The notes under the pieces: model-generated | The model's database searches: none | Told to the model about the DNA's origin: nothing | Seen by the model: only the letters and a program-made list of their open reading frames with translations | NCBI RefSeq assembly: GCF_001280005.1 | Contig: NZ_LGDW01000457.1 | Location: 1-48,362, forward strand | From: Streptomyces sp. NRRL WC-3618 | GTDB lineage: Bacteria > Actinomycetota > Actinomycetes > Streptomycetales > Streptomycetaceae | Length of the DNA: 48,362 nt | Direction of reading: 5' to 3' | Made by a program: the position numbers and the translations under genes | Shown here: piece by piece, positions 1 to 10,193 of the stretch | Layout of the letters: each line of letters opens with the position of its first letter | Position numbering within the stretch: the stretch's first letter is position 1

Positions 1-770
1 CCACTGACCCCCCGAACCCGAACCCCACCCAGATCCATAGTGATCCTCCGGCCCCCGCCGAGATCCACCCGCACGCGCCGCATACCCCCCTCCTCGTCGA
101 TCCAGTACGACAGCGGAGAGCGCTCTCCCCGGGGGCCGTCCGGGGACGCGGACCCGTTCGGCCGGGGCCGCGGCCCCGAGAAGACGTCGTACCGGCGTCC
201 GTCCACACGCTCGTCGCGCAGCCGCAACGGCCCGGCCTGCGCCAGCAGTTGCGCGTTGTCGGGGCGATCGGCGCCCAGCGACAGGGCGAGGCGCAGGGCG
301 GTGTCCAGTGGCGCGGCGCCGAACTCGCGGCGCGTCCACTCGGTCGCCTTGATCCGCGCCGCCGCGCGCAGCGCGTCCTTGGCGGGAGCGGTGGGGGCCG
401 CGTCGGCCACCGCCAGCCCGCTCTGGTCCCAGGCGAGCAGGCCGCCGTCGGGGCGTCCGCTGCCCGTCACCTCGTACCATCCGACCGCCCGGTGCTTGCG
501 GTGGTCGACGACGGCGCGTACCACGGCCGTGCCGTCGCCGGACGCCGCGTGGAGGGTGATCTCCGAGGGGCTGATCCGGTAGGTGCGGAAGCGGGCCAGG
601 GCCATGCGTTGGGCCTCGTCGGCGGAGAGGGGCCGGGGGGCGGAAGCTTCGCCGCCGCCGGTGAGGAGGAGGCCGCCGCAGACGAGTGCGGTGAGGGCGC
701 CCGCTGTCGCCCACCAGACCCGCCGCACCGTTCGCGTCTTCTCGGTTGTGCCGATCCTGATGCGTCGCAT
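1..770 (-). CDS. Membrane-anchored or secreted protein of unknown function, 3' end beyond window
   Basis: The frame runs open from an ATG at 770 to the window edge, so at least 256 residues are visible and the C-terminus is missing. The N-terminus has basic residues (MRRIRIGTTEKTRTVRR) then a hydrophobic stretch at about residues 19-38, which fits an uncleaved signal anchor or signal peptide; there is no good lipobox. The rest is a soluble, Arg/Asp-rich extracellular part with no motif I recognise. It lies 111 bp downstream of the SdrD-like surface protein gene on the same strand, so the two may be co-transcribed and both act at the cell surface. The reading frame is supported by strong GC bias at third positions. 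No function is proposed. Confidence 0.7.
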   Translation of the reverse strand, partial: MRRIRIGTTEKTRTVRRVWWATAGALTALVCGGLLLTGGGEASAPRPLSADEAQRMALARFRTYRISPSEITLHAASGDGTAVVRAVVDHRKHRAVGWYEVTGSGRPDGGLLAWDQSGLAVADAAPTAPAKDALRAAARIKATEWTRREFGAAPLDTALRLALSLGADRPDNAQLLAQAGPLRLRDERVDGRRYDVFSGPRPRPNGSASPDGPRGERSPLSYWIDEEGGMRRVRVDLGGGRRITMDLGGVRVRGVS

Positions 771-881
771 GGGACGTCTCTACATGCGGGCGGGCCCCGT
801 ACCCGTCGACACCCGGAAACGGCCCCCCCCGCGTCACGTCACCCTCCCGGGTGTGCGGCGCTCACCCCACTGGGCAGGGCG

Positions 882-3800
882 TCAGCACTTCTTGCCCGTG
901 CACGGCTCACCGCGACTGTTGGCGATCCTCACGATCAGCCCCTGGGCGCCCGTACCGTTCGCCAGGGTCAGCCCGTACGGGCCGAAGACCGGGTTGTCGG
1001 GCAGTACGTAGCCCTCGGGGACGTCCTTCTCGACGAGGTAGTACGCGCCGATCCGGTTGTCGTCGAAGGAGCACATGCCCGTCCCGCCGGTGACACAGTC
1101 GCCGACCATACGGTCCTTGCCCGCGCCCTGGCGCTGGAGGCCGGCCTCGCCGTTGCTGTCGAGCCACAGCTGGAAGACCGCGCCGCGCAGCGGCTTGCCG
1201 GTCTTGCGGTCGGTCTTGACGACCGTCAGCGTCAACTCCCTGACCAGGCCCGCGTCGAGGGTGAGGTCGGTCCGGTTGCCCGGGCCGAGGGTGACCACCG
1301 GGGAGCAGCCGCTGGTCCGGTCGACGACGGAGTCGTCACCGCTCGCGCCCGCGTCCTGCCGGGTCCAGAGGTAGCCGCGCGGGCCGCGGAAGCAGACCTT
1401 GTAGCGCCCGTCGGGCAGGTTCGCGAAGAGATAGTGCCCGTCCGTGTCCGTTTTGGTCGTCCTGAGCACGTCACCCGTGGCGGGGTCGATCAGCTCGACC
1501 TGGACGTCCTTCGCGCCGGGCTCGCCCGGGTCCTGGGTGCCGTTGCCGTTCGCGTCGTACCAGACGCGGTCGCCCAGCCTGTTGACCGGACCGACCAGAC
1601 CGGCGTCGATCGTGTGGTTGACGTCGCCGGGGTCGCCGACGGCCACCCGGGCCCGGCCGGCCGAGTCGACGTTCGAGTCGAGCGCGCGGCTGGGTCCACT
1701 TCAGCCCCGCCATGGTCGGGGAGCCGGGCAGCTTCGACGGGTCGATGCCGGTGTAGTCGAAGGTGGTGGCGTACGCCGTGTTCGGCGTCAGGCCGTCCTT
1801 CGTACCGAGGTAGTACTCGCCGTTCGCGTCGGTCGTGGCGGTCAGTGCCGGGCCGGTCGGCGGGGTCAGCGTGACGACGACGCCCGGGACGGGCGGCTCG
1901 GACGGGTCCTGGATGCCGTTGCCGTTTCCGTCGTACCAGACCCGGTTGCCGATCTGGACGGGCGCCTGGTCGCACACGAGTTCTAGATCGGCAAGACCGT
2001 TGGCCTTGCCGAAGAGGTTCTGGAGCAGGGCGGGGTTGTTGTTCGAGGTCGGCTGGATGAGCAGGTTGCCCCGGACCGCGCCGTTGTTCGCGTTCCCGCT
2101 GCGGACGCCCTGCTGGTAGGCGCCCAACGGGTCGTAGACCGTCCCCCACAGCTTGTCGCGGTACGGCTGGAGTGCCGTGGCGCCCTCGCCGACCTGGTCG
2201 TGGATCGCGTCCCCGAGGACCGTGGAGTCCTGGTAGAACTCGCCGCCGCCCGGGCCCTCGCCGTTGCCCGGCAGATTGCCGTGCAGCGAGCCGCAGGAGC
2301 CGTTGTTCTCCAGCGTGTACGTCGTCCCCGACTTGCAGGCGCGCAGGACGTCACCGGCGGCGATGCCGGTGACCAGCGGACCCGCCGTGGCGTTGTGGGC
2401 GTACGTGGCCGTACCCGTCATGTCGCCGAAGCGGTCGCGGTAGCCGAGCACCAGGTCACCGTTGTCGGCGATCTCGATGTTGGACAGCATCGGCTGCGGG
2501 GCGGAGATGAAGGAGTGCCCCTCGCTGCCCGGCACCCGCTGGTTCCAGGCCTCCCATTCGCCGCTCATCACCTGGCCGACCGTGGACGGCTTGGTACAGC
2601 GGTAGCCGGTGTTGTTCGGGTCCAACGGGAGGAACCGGTAGGCGCACCCGCGCGGATGGTTCAGCGCGTGCGTGAAGATCTCGCGGAACGCACCGTTCTC
2701 GAACTCGTAGACGTGCGCGCTGAGTTGCGTCGGGTCGCCCCAGGGGACGTCCGTGGTCACGGTCGACTCGGCGCCGCACACCCCGCCCACCAGCACGCGC
2801 TTGCCGCGCACACCGAGGCCGTACGGGTGCCACTCGCCGACGCAGGCCCTCGGCCGCGGAATGTCGTACGCCGTCCGCGTGCCGGATCTGGCCGTCTCGC
2901 CGGAGCCCACGATGGCCACGCCGTACAGCTTGGAGTCGCTGATGTCGACCGCGTACAGCGTCCTGCCGTCACCCGACACGTCGACGTCACCGATGCCCTC
3001 GCGGCCGACCCTGCCGTAGACGGCGTTGTCGTGCAGCCAGTTGTCGGCTGTCTCGTGCGGGGTGAGCGTGCCGGGCAGTGTGACGAAGGCATCGACGGTC
3101 GCGTTGGTGCCGAACTGGCGGTAGATCGTGTTGGTGTTGCCCGCCGGCCCGTAGGCCGTGTGCCGCTTGACGAGCGTGCCCATGTACGTGTTGCCGGTGC
3201 GGTCCACGCCGATACCGAACACGGCCTGCTGCTTCGTGTTGTCGGTCAGCTGGGTGACACCCCCGTCCCGAGTGTCACCGGTGAAGCCCCCGTTGAAGGA
3301 GACGAGACCCTTGTACGTGCCCGGGGCGTCGCCCTTCGTGAGGTTGCAGCTGACGAGGTCGGGGTTCTCCTGGCAGTAGACGCCGGGCTCCCAGAAACCG
3401 GTGGTGTAGGTGACGTTCGTACCGCCGGACACGTCGACGAAGCCGATGTTGCCGCGCATGACGTCGGCGCCGGTGCCCAGGCCCGCGACGGCGGGGGAGA
3501 GGTTGCCGGGGTCCGGGTTGGTGACCTGGACGCGGTACTTCCCGCCGGTGAGCTCGGACGTGGCGGCGAAGGTGACCGTGCCGTCGGCCCCGGTCGTCAG
3601 GTCCCGGACGGCGCCGGCGTCGTCCGTCAGGCTGACCCTGACGCCGGAGAGGCCCGGCTCCAGCACGCTGTCGTAGGCGCCGTCCGCGTCCACCTCGGTG
3701 ACGACCCGTACGGTCACGGTGCCGTCACCGGGAGCGGCGGCCCGCGTGGTCACCGCGAGCGGGCCCAGCCCGGTGGCCGCGAGGGCGGGCGAACCGGTCG

Positions 3801-3912
3801 CGACGAGCGCCAGACTCAGTCCCGTCAGACCGGCCAGACGTCTGCGCCGGCCGGGTGGAGCGTCGTGCACGCGCCGGCGCGAGGCGGTGGCGCCTGGTTC
3901 TGCTCGAAACAC
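882..3912 (-). pseudogene. Secreted SdrD B-like / SpaA-domain surface protein, split by a frameshift
   Basis: Two frames make one protein of about 1010 residues. The upstream part (to about 1695) has a signal peptide ending near the SPALAATG region, a large extracellular region with a Cys-containing middle, and an SdrD B-like repeat (GNRVWYDGNGNGIQDPSEP). The downstream part continues with a second B repeat (GDRVWYDANGNGTQDPGEP) and a C-terminal SpaA/CnaB-like domain, ending in CTGKKC with no LPXTG sorting signal. The frames meet in a CGCGCG stretch near 1685-1700: one reads LKWTQPRA, the other picks up ALDSNVDSAG, the conserved B-repeat continuation. The span from the outer GTG at 3939 is 3n+1, so one base decides it: a true mutation or a sequencing error. 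GTG at 3912 has GAGG 5 bp upstream; GTG at 3939 is an alternative start. Such B domains bind calcium and act as rigid stalks. Confidence 0.8.
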
Positions 3913-4125
3913 TGTGTCCTCGTCTCGTGGAGCGAACACCTCATCGAGCTATGTATGGGAACGGTGAAGAAGATCGAATCGGCCCGTTCGGAGGAATCAG
4001 CGGATTTTCGGACCGGTGCCGGGAAAAGCGGTGGCGCACCGTGCCCGGGGGTCGGTACCGTCGCGCACGATGACCACTCACTCTGTTCACAGAATGGGGG
4101 TCCCGTCCGCGCAAGGTGAGTGCTG

Positions 4126-5505
4126 ATGCTCACTCAGAACGCGTACGGGGACACCCACCTCTCTTTCTGGCCGCGCGTACGAGAGTTCGCCGTGCCACCG
4201 TCCATGATCGAGACCGCGACGGCTCGCCGGCTGGCCGGGGACTGGGCGGGCGCGTGTGCCGCCGCTGGCGTCGATGCCGATCTGAACCTGCGATCCGTGG
4301 CCCGTACCCAGGGTCACGAACTCGCGGCCCGACTCCGCGCCGATCTCCGCCACTTGGCGCCCGACCTGCTGCGCTGGCACCTGCCGAGGATCGCCCCCGA
4401 CGGGCTGCTGCGCCCGGGCCTGACGATCGGTCTGGCCCGGTACGGCATCAGCGATCGGGCCGGCGCACACCCGGTACACCTCGTGGCCCGGACCCCGCCG
4501 GCCTGGGCGGACGCCGGCCAGCGGATCAGCCTCACCCTGTGGACAGCCACCCACACGGACGCGGGCACCCGCCGCCATCCGCACCCCCACCCCAGTAGGC
4601 GGTTCCGCCTCGACCTGCATCGCCACCTGTGGGACGCGCGCAGAGCCGGAGAGCTGCGGATGCGGTCCGGGGCCGACCGGCCACTCGGCGACGACGACCC
4701 TCCGGTGCTGGTGCCGCAGGGGCGGCGCTGTGCCGTGGACCGGTGGGCGGCCGAGGCGTCGCTGCTGCTCCGGGCCGACGGGCGGCACACCGGGACCGGC
4801 ACCGTCACCGTGCGGCTCGGGGCCCGGCGCCGCCTGCTCCTGGACCTGGTCGCGGCGTCCGACAGCGGTGGGCCCACGCTGCGGATCACGGAGACTCCCC
4901 CGGACGGCGCCACCGCCGCGCTGCCGGTCCTGCCCGACGCGGCGACCTGGGTGCCGCCCGACCGGGAACTGCTCCGCACCGGCGCGATCGAGGCGGACCG
5001 GCTGCATCCGCTGGTCGCCGAGGCACTCGTACCGGACCGTCCGCCCGCCCCTCCGTCCCGCAACCCCGGCCGGCCGGGTGAGCCGCGCCTCGTGGAGTGC
5101 CGGGGCGCCCGGCACCGGATCGGCCTGGTCGACGGGGTGCTCGCCCCGCTGGACCACGACCCGGCCGAGATCCGCAGGGAGGAACTCCTGGTCGCGCTGA
5201 CCGGAACGCCACTGCCCTGCCTGCGGGCCATCGACGAGGCCCACCGCCACCCGGACTGCCTCACCGGCGTCCGTGAACGCCTGGACCACGGAGACATCGC
5301 CGGTGCGCTGGCCGTCGTGGAAGGCCTGCTGGGCCCCGACGCGGTGTTGCGCGGCGGCGCTCTGCGCGACGAACTGGAGCGTGCCGCCGAGCGGCGGATC
5401 ACCTACGGACTGTTCAGGTCGGGCCTGATCGGACCCGGGCCCACCGCTGACCGGGGCCGCCCGGACGGCCCCCGTACCCGATCGAGCCGGGCGACCTTCC
5501 GCTGA
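4126..5505 (+). CDS. Unknown protein encoded beside MoxR-type ATPase and VWA protein
   Basis: This 459-residue protein starts at ATG 4126 behind AAGGTGAG (4113-4120); GTG 4120 is a possible alternative but overlaps that RBS. I do not recognise a catalytic domain. The N-terminal 60 residues contain a short motif around LAGDWAGACAAAGVD followed by an Arg/Leu-rich helical segment. The middle is beta-rich (TGTGTVTVRLGARRRLLLDLV) and the C-terminal third is helical. No signal peptide or membrane helix is visible, so it is probably cytosolic. It lies 54 bp upstream of the AAA ATPase gene, which overlaps the VWA gene, so these three likely form one operon. By analogy with MoxR-VWA systems it could be the client, adaptor or effector of the ATPase pair; that is inference from position only. 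Confidence 0.75.
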   Translation: MLTQNAYGDTHLSFWPRVREFAVPPSMIETATARRLAGDWAGACAAAGVDADLNLRSVARTQGHELAARLRADLRHLAPDLLRWHLPRIAPDGLLRPGLTIGLARYGISDRAGAHPVHLVARTPPAWADAGQRISLTLWTATHTDAGTRRHPHPHPSRRFRLDLHRHLWDARRAGELRMRSGADRPLGDDDPPVLVPQGRRCAVDRWAAEASLLLRADGRHTGTGTVTVRLGARRRLLLDLVAASDSGGPTLRITETPPDGATAALPVLPDAATWVPPDRELLRTGAIEADRLHPLVAEALVPDRPPAPPSRNPGRPGEPRLVECRGARHRIGLVDGVLAPLDHDPAEIRREELLVALTGTPLPCLRAIDEAHRHPDCLTGVRERLDHGDIAGALAVVEGLLGPDAVLRGGALRDELERAAERRITYGLFRSGLIGPGPTADRGRPDGPRTRSSRATFR

Positions 5506-5559
5506 CTCCGGGACGGCCGGCCCCGCACCCACTCACGACGAACCCAGAGGTGATCAGAC

Positions 5560-6831
5560 ATGCCCGCAGACATTCGCTCCGCCGTCCCCGAGGCCCCGGC
5601 CCACACCCCCCAACTCGACATCGCCGCCCAGTTGTCGACCCTCCTGCGCGACACCACCACCGAACCCCGCCCCGACACCCGACTGGAGGCCCTGACCCTG
5701 GCCGTGGCCGCCGACCTGCCCGTCCTCCTGTGGGGTGAGCCGGGGATCGGCAAGACCGCGGCCCTGACACAGCTGGCCGCCGCGCTGGACCTCCCCCTCA
5801 CCACCGTGATCGCGAGTGTCCACGAGCCGTCCGACTTCTCCGGGCTGCCCGTCGTCGGGGACGATCCCGCGACGCACGGCGTCCCGATGGCCCCGCCGGA
5901 CTGGGCGGTACGACTCGTCCGGGCGGGCCGGGGGCTGCTGTTCCTCGACGAGCTGTCCACCGCGCCGCCGGCCGTTCAGGCCGCCCTGCTCCGTCTGGTG
6001 CTGGAGCGGCGGATCGGCGCCCTCCAACTGCCGCCCGGCGTAAGGATCGTGGCTGCCGCGAACCCCCGGTCCTCGGCCGCCGACGGCTGGGAGCTGAGCC
6101 CGCCGCTGGCCAACCGGTTCGTCCATCTCCAGTGGACCCACGACCACGAGGTGGTCGTACGCGGCCTCGGCGGGACCTGGCCCCGGGCCACCCTGCCGCG
6201 GCTCGCGCCCGAAAAGCTGCCGGACGCCGTGGACTTCGCCCGCCGCGCGGTGTGCGGGTTCCTCGCCACCCGTCCCAAGCTCGTGCACCAACTGCCCGGC
6301 AGTGAGACGCGGCGGGGCGGCGCCTGGCCGTCACCCCGGAGCTGGGACATGACCCTGAGCCTGATCGCCTTCGCTACCGCCGCCGGATCCTCCCGGGAGG
6401 TCCTCTCGCTGCTGGTCAGGGGCGCGGTCGGGGACGGTCCTGGGCTGGAGCTGCTGGCGAGCCTGGACCGGATGGACCTCCCGGACCCCGAGACGCTGCT
6501 CGCCGACCCGGCGAGCGCCGTCCTGCCCGACCGGGGCGACCTGCGCCAGGCCGTGCTGGACGGTGTGGTGGCGGCGGTGCGGGGGCGCCCGGAGAAGGCT
6601 CGCTGGGACGCGGCGTGGGCGCTGCTGGTCCGCGCGTTGGAGACCGGGGCTCCGGACCTGGTGGTCGTCCCCGCTACCACCCTGGCCTCGCTGCGGCAGG
6701 AGGACTGGGACGTTCCGGCGGCGATCGAGAAACTCGCCGGAGTGGTGTCCCTGTCCCGGCGGGCGGACCGGGCGGCGGACCGAGTCGCGGCCCGGACCGG
6801 CGCCGGAGTCGCAACGATGGGCGGCCGGTGA
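5560..6831 (+). CDS. MoxR-type AAA+ ATPase
   Basis: This is a 423-residue AAA+ protein of the MoxR/dynein-related type. Walker A is GEPGIGKT at residues 59-66, Walker B is LLFLDE with D130-E131, and a sensor-like VAAANP follows at about residue 165, the usual order for MoxR proteins. MoxR ATPases work as chaperones that remodel or metallate partner proteins and are nearly always encoded next to a VWA protein, as here. The stop codon overlaps the GTG start of the next gene (GTGA at 6828-6831), indicating translational coupling. The C-terminal 130 residues are helical with no extra catalytic motif. Cytosolic. The ATPase call is firm; the client is unknown. Confidence 0.9.
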   Translation: MPADIRSAVPEAPAHTPQLDIAAQLSTLLRDTTTEPRPDTRLEALTLAVAADLPVLLWGEPGIGKTAALTQLAAALDLPLTTVIASVHEPSDFSGLPVVGDDPATHGVPMAPPDWAVRLVRAGRGLLFLDELSTAPPAVQAALLRLVLERRIGALQLPPGVRIVAAANPRSSAADGWELSPPLANRFVHLQWTHDHEVVVRGLGGTWPRATLPRLAPEKLPDAVDFARRAVCGFLATRPKLVHQLPGSETRRGGAWPSPRSWDMTLSLIAFATAAGSSREVLSLLVRGAVGDGPGLELLASLDRMDLPDPETLLADPASAVLPDRGDLRQAVLDGVVAAVRGRPEKARWDAAWALLVRALETGAPDLVVVPATTLASLRQEDWDVPAAIEKLAGVVSLSRRADRAADRVAARTGAGVATMGGR

Positions 6832-8081
6832 ACGCCGGCGCGCCGGGGACGCTGGACCTCGGCAAACTCTTCGCCGCCCGGCTGCACGCCGTCCGGACCC
6901 GGCCCTACCTGGCCACGGCGCTGTTCGCCCTGCACCCCGTCGAGTCACGGCACGTCCCGACGATGGCCGTCGACCGGCACTGGCGGTGCTATGCCTCACC
7001 GGCGTTCGTGGACCGGACCCCGGTCGAGGAGCTGGCCGGGGTGTGGGTGCACGAGGTGTCACATCTGCTCCGTGACCACCACGGGCGCAGCGACCGTTAC
7101 GCCCGGGAGCACGGGCTGACCGGCCCCGGGGAACGGCTGCGGATGAACATCGCTGCGGACTGCGAGATCAACGACGACGTCTTCGGCGACGGGCTCGTCC
7201 GACCCGAGGGCGCCGTCGAGCCGGAATCGCTGGGGCTGCCGGAGGGGGAGCTCATGGAGGAGTACCTGAGCCGCTTCCGGCTCGGGCCGAACACGCTGAG
7301 CCTGGCCTGGCTGGACTGCGGCAGCGGCGCCGACGGGCTGGCACGGGAATGGGACCTGGGGCCGGACGGCGCGCACGGACTCACCGAGCAGGAACGCGAG
7401 GCCGTCCGGTTCCGGGTGGCGCAGGGCATCAACGGCCGCCCCGGGCACGCCCCGAAGGGGTGGCGGCGATGGGCGGAGGAGGCGTTCCACCCGCCGCTGC
7501 CCTGGCGGGAGTTGCTGGGAGCGGCGGTCCGCTCGGCGGCCTCCGGCAGCGGCGCGGGCGAGGACTACACCTACGGCCGGCCGTCGCGCCGCTCGGCGGG
7601 GCTGCCCGGCGTCGTACTGCCGAGCCTGCGGCGCAGACCACCCCGGGTCTCCGTGATCATCGACACCTCCGGGTCGGTCAGCGACGCCGAACTGGGCAGC
7701 GCGCTCCTCGAGGTCACGGCGATCTCCCGCGCGGTGGGCGGCCGACGCGACCTGGTCACCGTACTGCCGTGCGACGCGTCGGCCCAGGTCGTGCACCCGC
7801 TGTGCCAGGCCGAGGGCATTCCCCTGATGGGCGGCGGCGGTACGGACCTGCGCACCGGATTTACCAGGGCACTGCGGGCGCTCCCGCGCCCCGACGTCGT
7901 CGTGGTCCTGACCGACGGCCAGACACCCTGGCCCGACACCAGGCCACCGTGCCGGACGGTGGTGGGCCTGTTTCCCCGGCAGCACACGTGGGACGAGGAC
8001 GGCGACCACACGCCGGACTCGCCGCCCGGCTGGGCACGGGTTGTCGACATCGGATCGGCTTCCACGAGCCGACAGCGCTGA
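6828..8081 (+). CDS. Putative metallopeptidase-like / VWA-like domain protein (DUF2201-type)
   Basis: This 417-residue protein starts at GTG 6828, overlapping the ATPase stop. An N-terminal zincin-like motif HEVSHLLRDH (H75, E76, H79) gives the HExxH zinc-binding pattern. The C-terminal half is a VWA-like fold with an intact MIDAS start DTSGS (D279) and a later LTDG (about D362). This arrangement matches the DUF2201 putative metallopeptidase plus VWA-like family commonly paired with MoxR ATPases. Whether the HExxH site is active is not known from sequence. It sits 12 bp before the P450 gene, so all four genes may be one transcript. No signal peptide. Confidence 0.88.
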   Translation: MNAGAPGTLDLGKLFAARLHAVRTRPYLATALFALHPVESRHVPTMAVDRHWRCYASPAFVDRTPVEELAGVWVHEVSHLLRDHHGRSDRYAREHGLTGPGERLRMNIAADCEINDDVFGDGLVRPEGAVEPESLGLPEGELMEEYLSRFRLGPNTLSLAWLDCGSGADGLAREWDLGPDGAHGLTEQEREAVRFRVAQGINGRPGHAPKGWRRWAEEAFHPPLPWRELLGAAVRSAASGSGAGEDYTYGRPSRRSAGLPGVVLPSLRRRPPRVSVIIDTSGSVSDAELGSALLEVTAISRAVGGRRDLVTVLPCDASAQVVHPLCQAEGIPLMGGGGTDLRTGFTRALRALPRPDVVVVLTDGQTPWPDTRPPCRTVVGLFPRQHTWDEDGDHTPDSPPGWARVVDIGSASTSRQR

Positions 8082-8093
8082 AAGAATGGTCCG

Positions 8094-9317
8094 ATGCGCA
8101 CCCCCTCATCGCTTCTGTCAGCCTTTCGGCCCCAAGTCCAAGAGCGGCTCTACGAGTTCTACGAAGAACTGCGCAGCGCCGACGACCTCTTCTGGGACCG
8201 TCGCACGGGCGCCTGGATCGCGACCGGACACGCGGTGGTCAGCAGCGCGGCGGGCGCCCCCGGGCTGTCCTCGGTGCGTTACCCCGACATCGAGGCCGTA
8301 CCGGAGGAGCTGCGGCCGCTGGCCCGGGTCCTGAGCCGGCAGATGCTCTACAACGACGTCCCCGACCACCCGCGTCTGCGGGCCCTGATCAGCAGGGCGT
8401 TCGCTCCGCGCGCGGTGGCCACGCTGCGCGCCCGGATCGTCGAAGCCGTCGACCGGATCATCACCCGGGCGGCGCCGACCGGCCGGATGGACATCGTCGC
8501 GGACCTCGCCCGTCCTCTCCCGCTCACCATCATCTGCGACCTCCTCGACGTACCGGAGGCGGACCGTGCCGCGGTCGCCGCCTGGTCCGAGCCGGTCGCC
8601 GAGGCCATCGGCAACTCCCGGCTCGACGCGGACCGCAACCGCGAGGCCTCACAGAGCATGGCGGAGATGCTCGCGTACCTCCGCGAGCTCCTCACCCGCC
8701 AGGGCACCCCGCCGACCCCCGGCACACTGCGCGCGACGGTCACCGACCAGGCCGGCGACAGTGACAGTGACCAGGATCTCGACGAACTCCTCGCCAACTG
8801 CGCCCTGTTGCTGATCGCGGGCCATGAGACCACCACCCACTTCATCGGCAACGCCACCCTCGCCCTGCTCCGGAACCCGGACGCGGCCGGCCAACTGCGC
8901 GACAGGCCCGACCTGATGCCCGCGGCGGTCGAGGAACTCCTGCGCTACGACGCGCCCGTACAGCTGATGCTGCGCCGGGCGCGGCACGATCTGGACCTGG
9001 CGGGCCGCGAGATCGCCGAGGGGCAGACGGTGCTCCTGGTGGGCGGCGCCGCCAACCGGGATCCGGCCGTCTTCCCCGACCCCCACGTGCTGGACTTCGA
9101 ACGGTCGAACTCCGGCGGACGCCACATGGCGTTCGGACACGGTCCGCACTTCTGCCTCGGCGCGGCGCTCGCCCGGCTGGAGGGCGAGATCGTCCTGGAG
9201 GCGCTCCTCAGCCGCCTTCCCGGCCTGCGGCTCGCCGACACAGAGCCCCCGCAGTGGCAGCGCAGCCTCAATTTCCGTGGCCTCACCCGCCTCGAGGTCG
9301 CCTTCACCCCGGCCTGA
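8094..9317 (+). CDS. Cytochrome P450
   Basis: The 407-residue length is standard for a soluble actinobacterial class I P450. The oxygen-binding I-helix motif GHETTT lies at about residues 242-247, the ExxR pair is E281-LL-R284, and the heme loop FGHGPHFCLG has the thiolate ligand at C354. The conserved T after GHE indicates normal oxygen activation. It needs ferredoxin and reductase partners, neither of which is in the window. ATG 8094 follows the VWA gene by 12 bp and has only a weak upstream purine stretch, which suggests read-through or coupling. Orphan P450s next to signalling operons are frequent in Streptomyces; the substrate cannot be deduced. Confidence 0.95.
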   Translation: MRTPSSLLSAFRPQVQERLYEFYEELRSADDLFWDRRTGAWIATGHAVVSSAAGAPGLSSVRYPDIEAVPEELRPLARVLSRQMLYNDVPDHPRLRALISRAFAPRAVATLRARIVEAVDRIITRAAPTGRMDIVADLARPLPLTIICDLLDVPEADRAAVAAWSEPVAEAIGNSRLDADRNREASQSMAEMLAYLRELLTRQGTPPTPGTLRATVTDQAGDSDSDQDLDELLANCALLLIAGHETTTHFIGNATLALLRNPDAAGQLRDRPDLMPAAVEELLRYDAPVQLMLRRARHDLDLAGREIAEGQTVLLVGGAANRDPAVFPDPHVLDFERSNSGGRHMAFGHGPHFCLGAALARLEGEIVLEALLSRLPGLRLADTEPPQWQRSLNFRGLTRLEVAFTPA

Positions 9318-9503
9318 GACGCCTCCACCGGCGCCGCGCGGCGGGCGACCCCGGTTCCTCCCCGCCGTCCGATCGGAAATCCGGGTGTGGAAGGGACGGG
9401 AGGGGGGACTTGGTCCGTAGGTCGGGTTCGGCGTCCCATGGGGCTGAGCCTGCTCAGGTTCCTCTGGTTCGGACAGTGTGCCGGGGGAGCCGCCTCCCCC
9501 GGG

Positions 9504-10193
9504 TCAGGGCAGGCCGCCCTGTTCGCAGACCTTGCGGGCGACCTCACGGAGTTTGACGTTGTTCTGCTGCGAGTAGCGGCGCAGCACGTCGAACGCCTGC
9601 TCCTCGGTCACGCGATGGCGGCCCATGAGGATGCCCATGGCCTCGCCGATGGAATGGCGGGTGGCGACGGCCCGTTCCATCTGGGCGTGAGTGCGGGCGC
9701 TCGCGAAGGCGACCGCCGCGTGGGAGGCCAGCAGCCACCCGGCCCGCTCGCTGGCCTCGGTGAACGCGCCGGGTCTGCGGGAGTAGAGGTTCAGCGCGCC
9801 GAGGTCCTCGTCCTCCGTGAACAGCAGGAAACCCATCGTGCTGCCCACTCCGAGCTCATGGGCGCGCGGTGCGTAGGCGGGCCAGCGCGAGTGCTCCCCG
9901 GTGAGGTCGGCGATACGCAGGACCCGCTCTCCCCCGGAGGTGTGCGCCACGTCGAAGCACGGCCCCTCACGCAGCCGCTCCTGCAGCCGGTCACTGTCTA
10001 CGACCAGCGGCTCGGTCGGGGCGAGCGTCTTCACCTGGCTGCCCTGCAGCACCAGGATGCCGGCCGCGTCGCAGCCCTCCACCAGTTCGGTGGCTGATGC
10101 CGTGATCCGCTGGAGCGTGGCATCGACCGAATCCTGTGCCAGAAGATCCCGCGCCATCGACGCCAGCTGCTGTGCGAACCGTCCCCAGTCCAC
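9504..10193 (-). CDS. GAF and ANTAR domain-containing RNA-binding regulator
   Basis: 229 residues. The GAF domain spans about residues 15-155 (includes LREGPCFDVAHTSG and LGALNLYS). The C-terminal ANTAR domain spans about 165-222 with the typical helices RHSIGEAMGILM and EEQAFDVLRRYSQ. ANTAR proteins bind two-hexaloop RNA hairpins and act as antiterminators; the GAF domain is the likely sensor. Streptomyces carries many such stand-alone proteins. It is convergent with the upstream P450 gene and divergent from the winged-helix gene at 10339. Its target is not identifiable here; no two-hexaloop hairpin was recognised nearby. Confidence 0.92.
   Translation of the reverse strand: MDWGRFAQQLASMARDLLAQDSVDATLQRITASATELVEGCDAAGILVLQGSQVKTLAPTEPLVVDSDRLQERLREGPCFDVAHTSGGERVLRIADLTGEHSRWPAYAPRAHELGVGSTMGFLLFTEDEDLGALNLYSRRPGAFTEASERAGWLLASHAAVAFASARTHAQMERAVATRHSIGEAMGILMGRHRVTEEQAFDVLRRYSQQNNVKLREVARKVCEQGGLP

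Noticed and set aside
249..4119. Long + strand open frames opposite the SdrD-like gene (249-1874, 2200-4119)
   Set aside because: Gly/Arg/Val-rich text without domains, produced by GC-rich third positions of the minus-strand gene.
4087..5532. 481-codon minus-strand frame opposite the unknown MoxR-neighbour protein
   Set aside because: Composition is a shadow (Gly/Pro/Gln/Arg repeats); the + frame has an RBS, operon context and normal amino acid use.
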